Source: Lachnoclostridium phytofermentans
GTDB lineage: Bacteria > Bacillota > Clostridia > Lachnospirales > Lachnospiraceae
Reading direction: 5' to 3'
Assembly: GCA_003526525.1 (NCBI GenBank)
Contig: DPVV01000583.1
Span: 1 to 5,056 of the forward strand
DNA length: 5,056 bases
Shown: piece after piece, positions 4,990 to 5,056 of the stretch
How the letters are laid out: each line of letters opens with the position of its first letter
Numbering within the stretch: the stretch's first letter is position 1
Notes under the pieces: model-generated
What the model was told of the DNA's origin: nothing
What the model saw: only the letters and a program-made list of their open reading frames with translations
The model's database searches: none
Made by a program: the position numbers and the translations under genes

Positions 4990-5056
4990 TCGCAGCAATT
5001 AACCGTTCAAGCTTTAGCATCGCAGGGCATGGCATACATTGACGCCTTGAAATTGC
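4990..5056 (-). ncRNA. M-box (ykoK) Mg2+ riboswitch, 3' part only; 5' part beyond the right edge
   Basis: On the minus strand the edge sequence carries the M-box 3' landmarks in order: TATGCCAT (5029-5036), a GATGCTAAAGCT segment (5010-5021), and then the closing 3' strand GAACGGTTAATTGCTGCGAG (4989-5008). This matches what I recall of the B. subtilis mgtE M-box end (ATGCCATACAG, TGCTAAAGCTC, TACGATTG). The location upstream of mgtE with a terminator immediately after agrees with the family's role as a Mg2+-sensing off-switch. The conserved 5' core (GGTGAGGCTCC, GCTGCTGCCC) and the promoter should lie just past 5056. Confidence 0.85.

Overview
The window looks like a low-GC Gram-positive chromosome, most likely a clostridial (Lachnospiraceae-like) one. 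The clues are AT-rich DNA, strong AGGAG-type ribosome binding sites, a TTG start, a perfect SigA-type promoter, U-tract terminators, an M-box-type Mg2+ riboswitch and clostridial-style MgtE and SufC-like proteins. The taxonomic call is inference; no marker gene is present.

Left part (1-1320, minus strand): two genes are transcribed leftward as a tightly coupled pair. An alpha/beta-hydrolase esterase (474-1307) overlaps by 7 bp the start of a SufC-like ABC ATPase (1-480). The ATPase is cut by the window edge exactly at its Walker B aspartate. A 487-bp divergent intergenic region (1308-1794) carries a candidate leftward promoter, a perfect AT-rich inverted repeat, and a perfect-consensus rightward promoter (TTGACA, 17 bp, TATAAT) followed by a leader of about 175 nt.

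Middle (1795-3137, plus strand): a CNNM/CorC-type membrane protein (DUF21 domain, CBS pair, CorC_HlyC C-terminal domain) starts at TTG and ends in a strong intrinsic terminator. The gap to the next gene holds a decayed 52-53-bp direct duplication that includes the 3' end of mgtE.

Right part (3277-5056, minus strand): a complete MgtE Mg2+ channel/transporter gene. Upstream of it, reading in the direction of transcription, come the 3' end of an M-box (ykoK) Mg2+ riboswitch at the right edge, its 18-bp terminator hairpin, and about 315 nt before mgtE that an M-box alone does not explain. That stretch has tandem Shine-Dalgarno sequences, two overlapping small ORFs (53 and 8 codons), a 23-pair helix hiding their start sites, and a 12-bp pairing that interlocks with the helix as a pseudoknot. 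One arm of the 12-bp pairing can instead pair with the mgtE ribosome binding site. This is the best candidate for an undescribed system: a possible second, translation-linked switch in series with the Mg2+ riboswitch.

Together, the CNNM/CorC protein and MgtE form a convergent pair of Mg2+-handling membrane proteins with separate control. The leftward esterase/SufC-like operon appears functionally unrelated.
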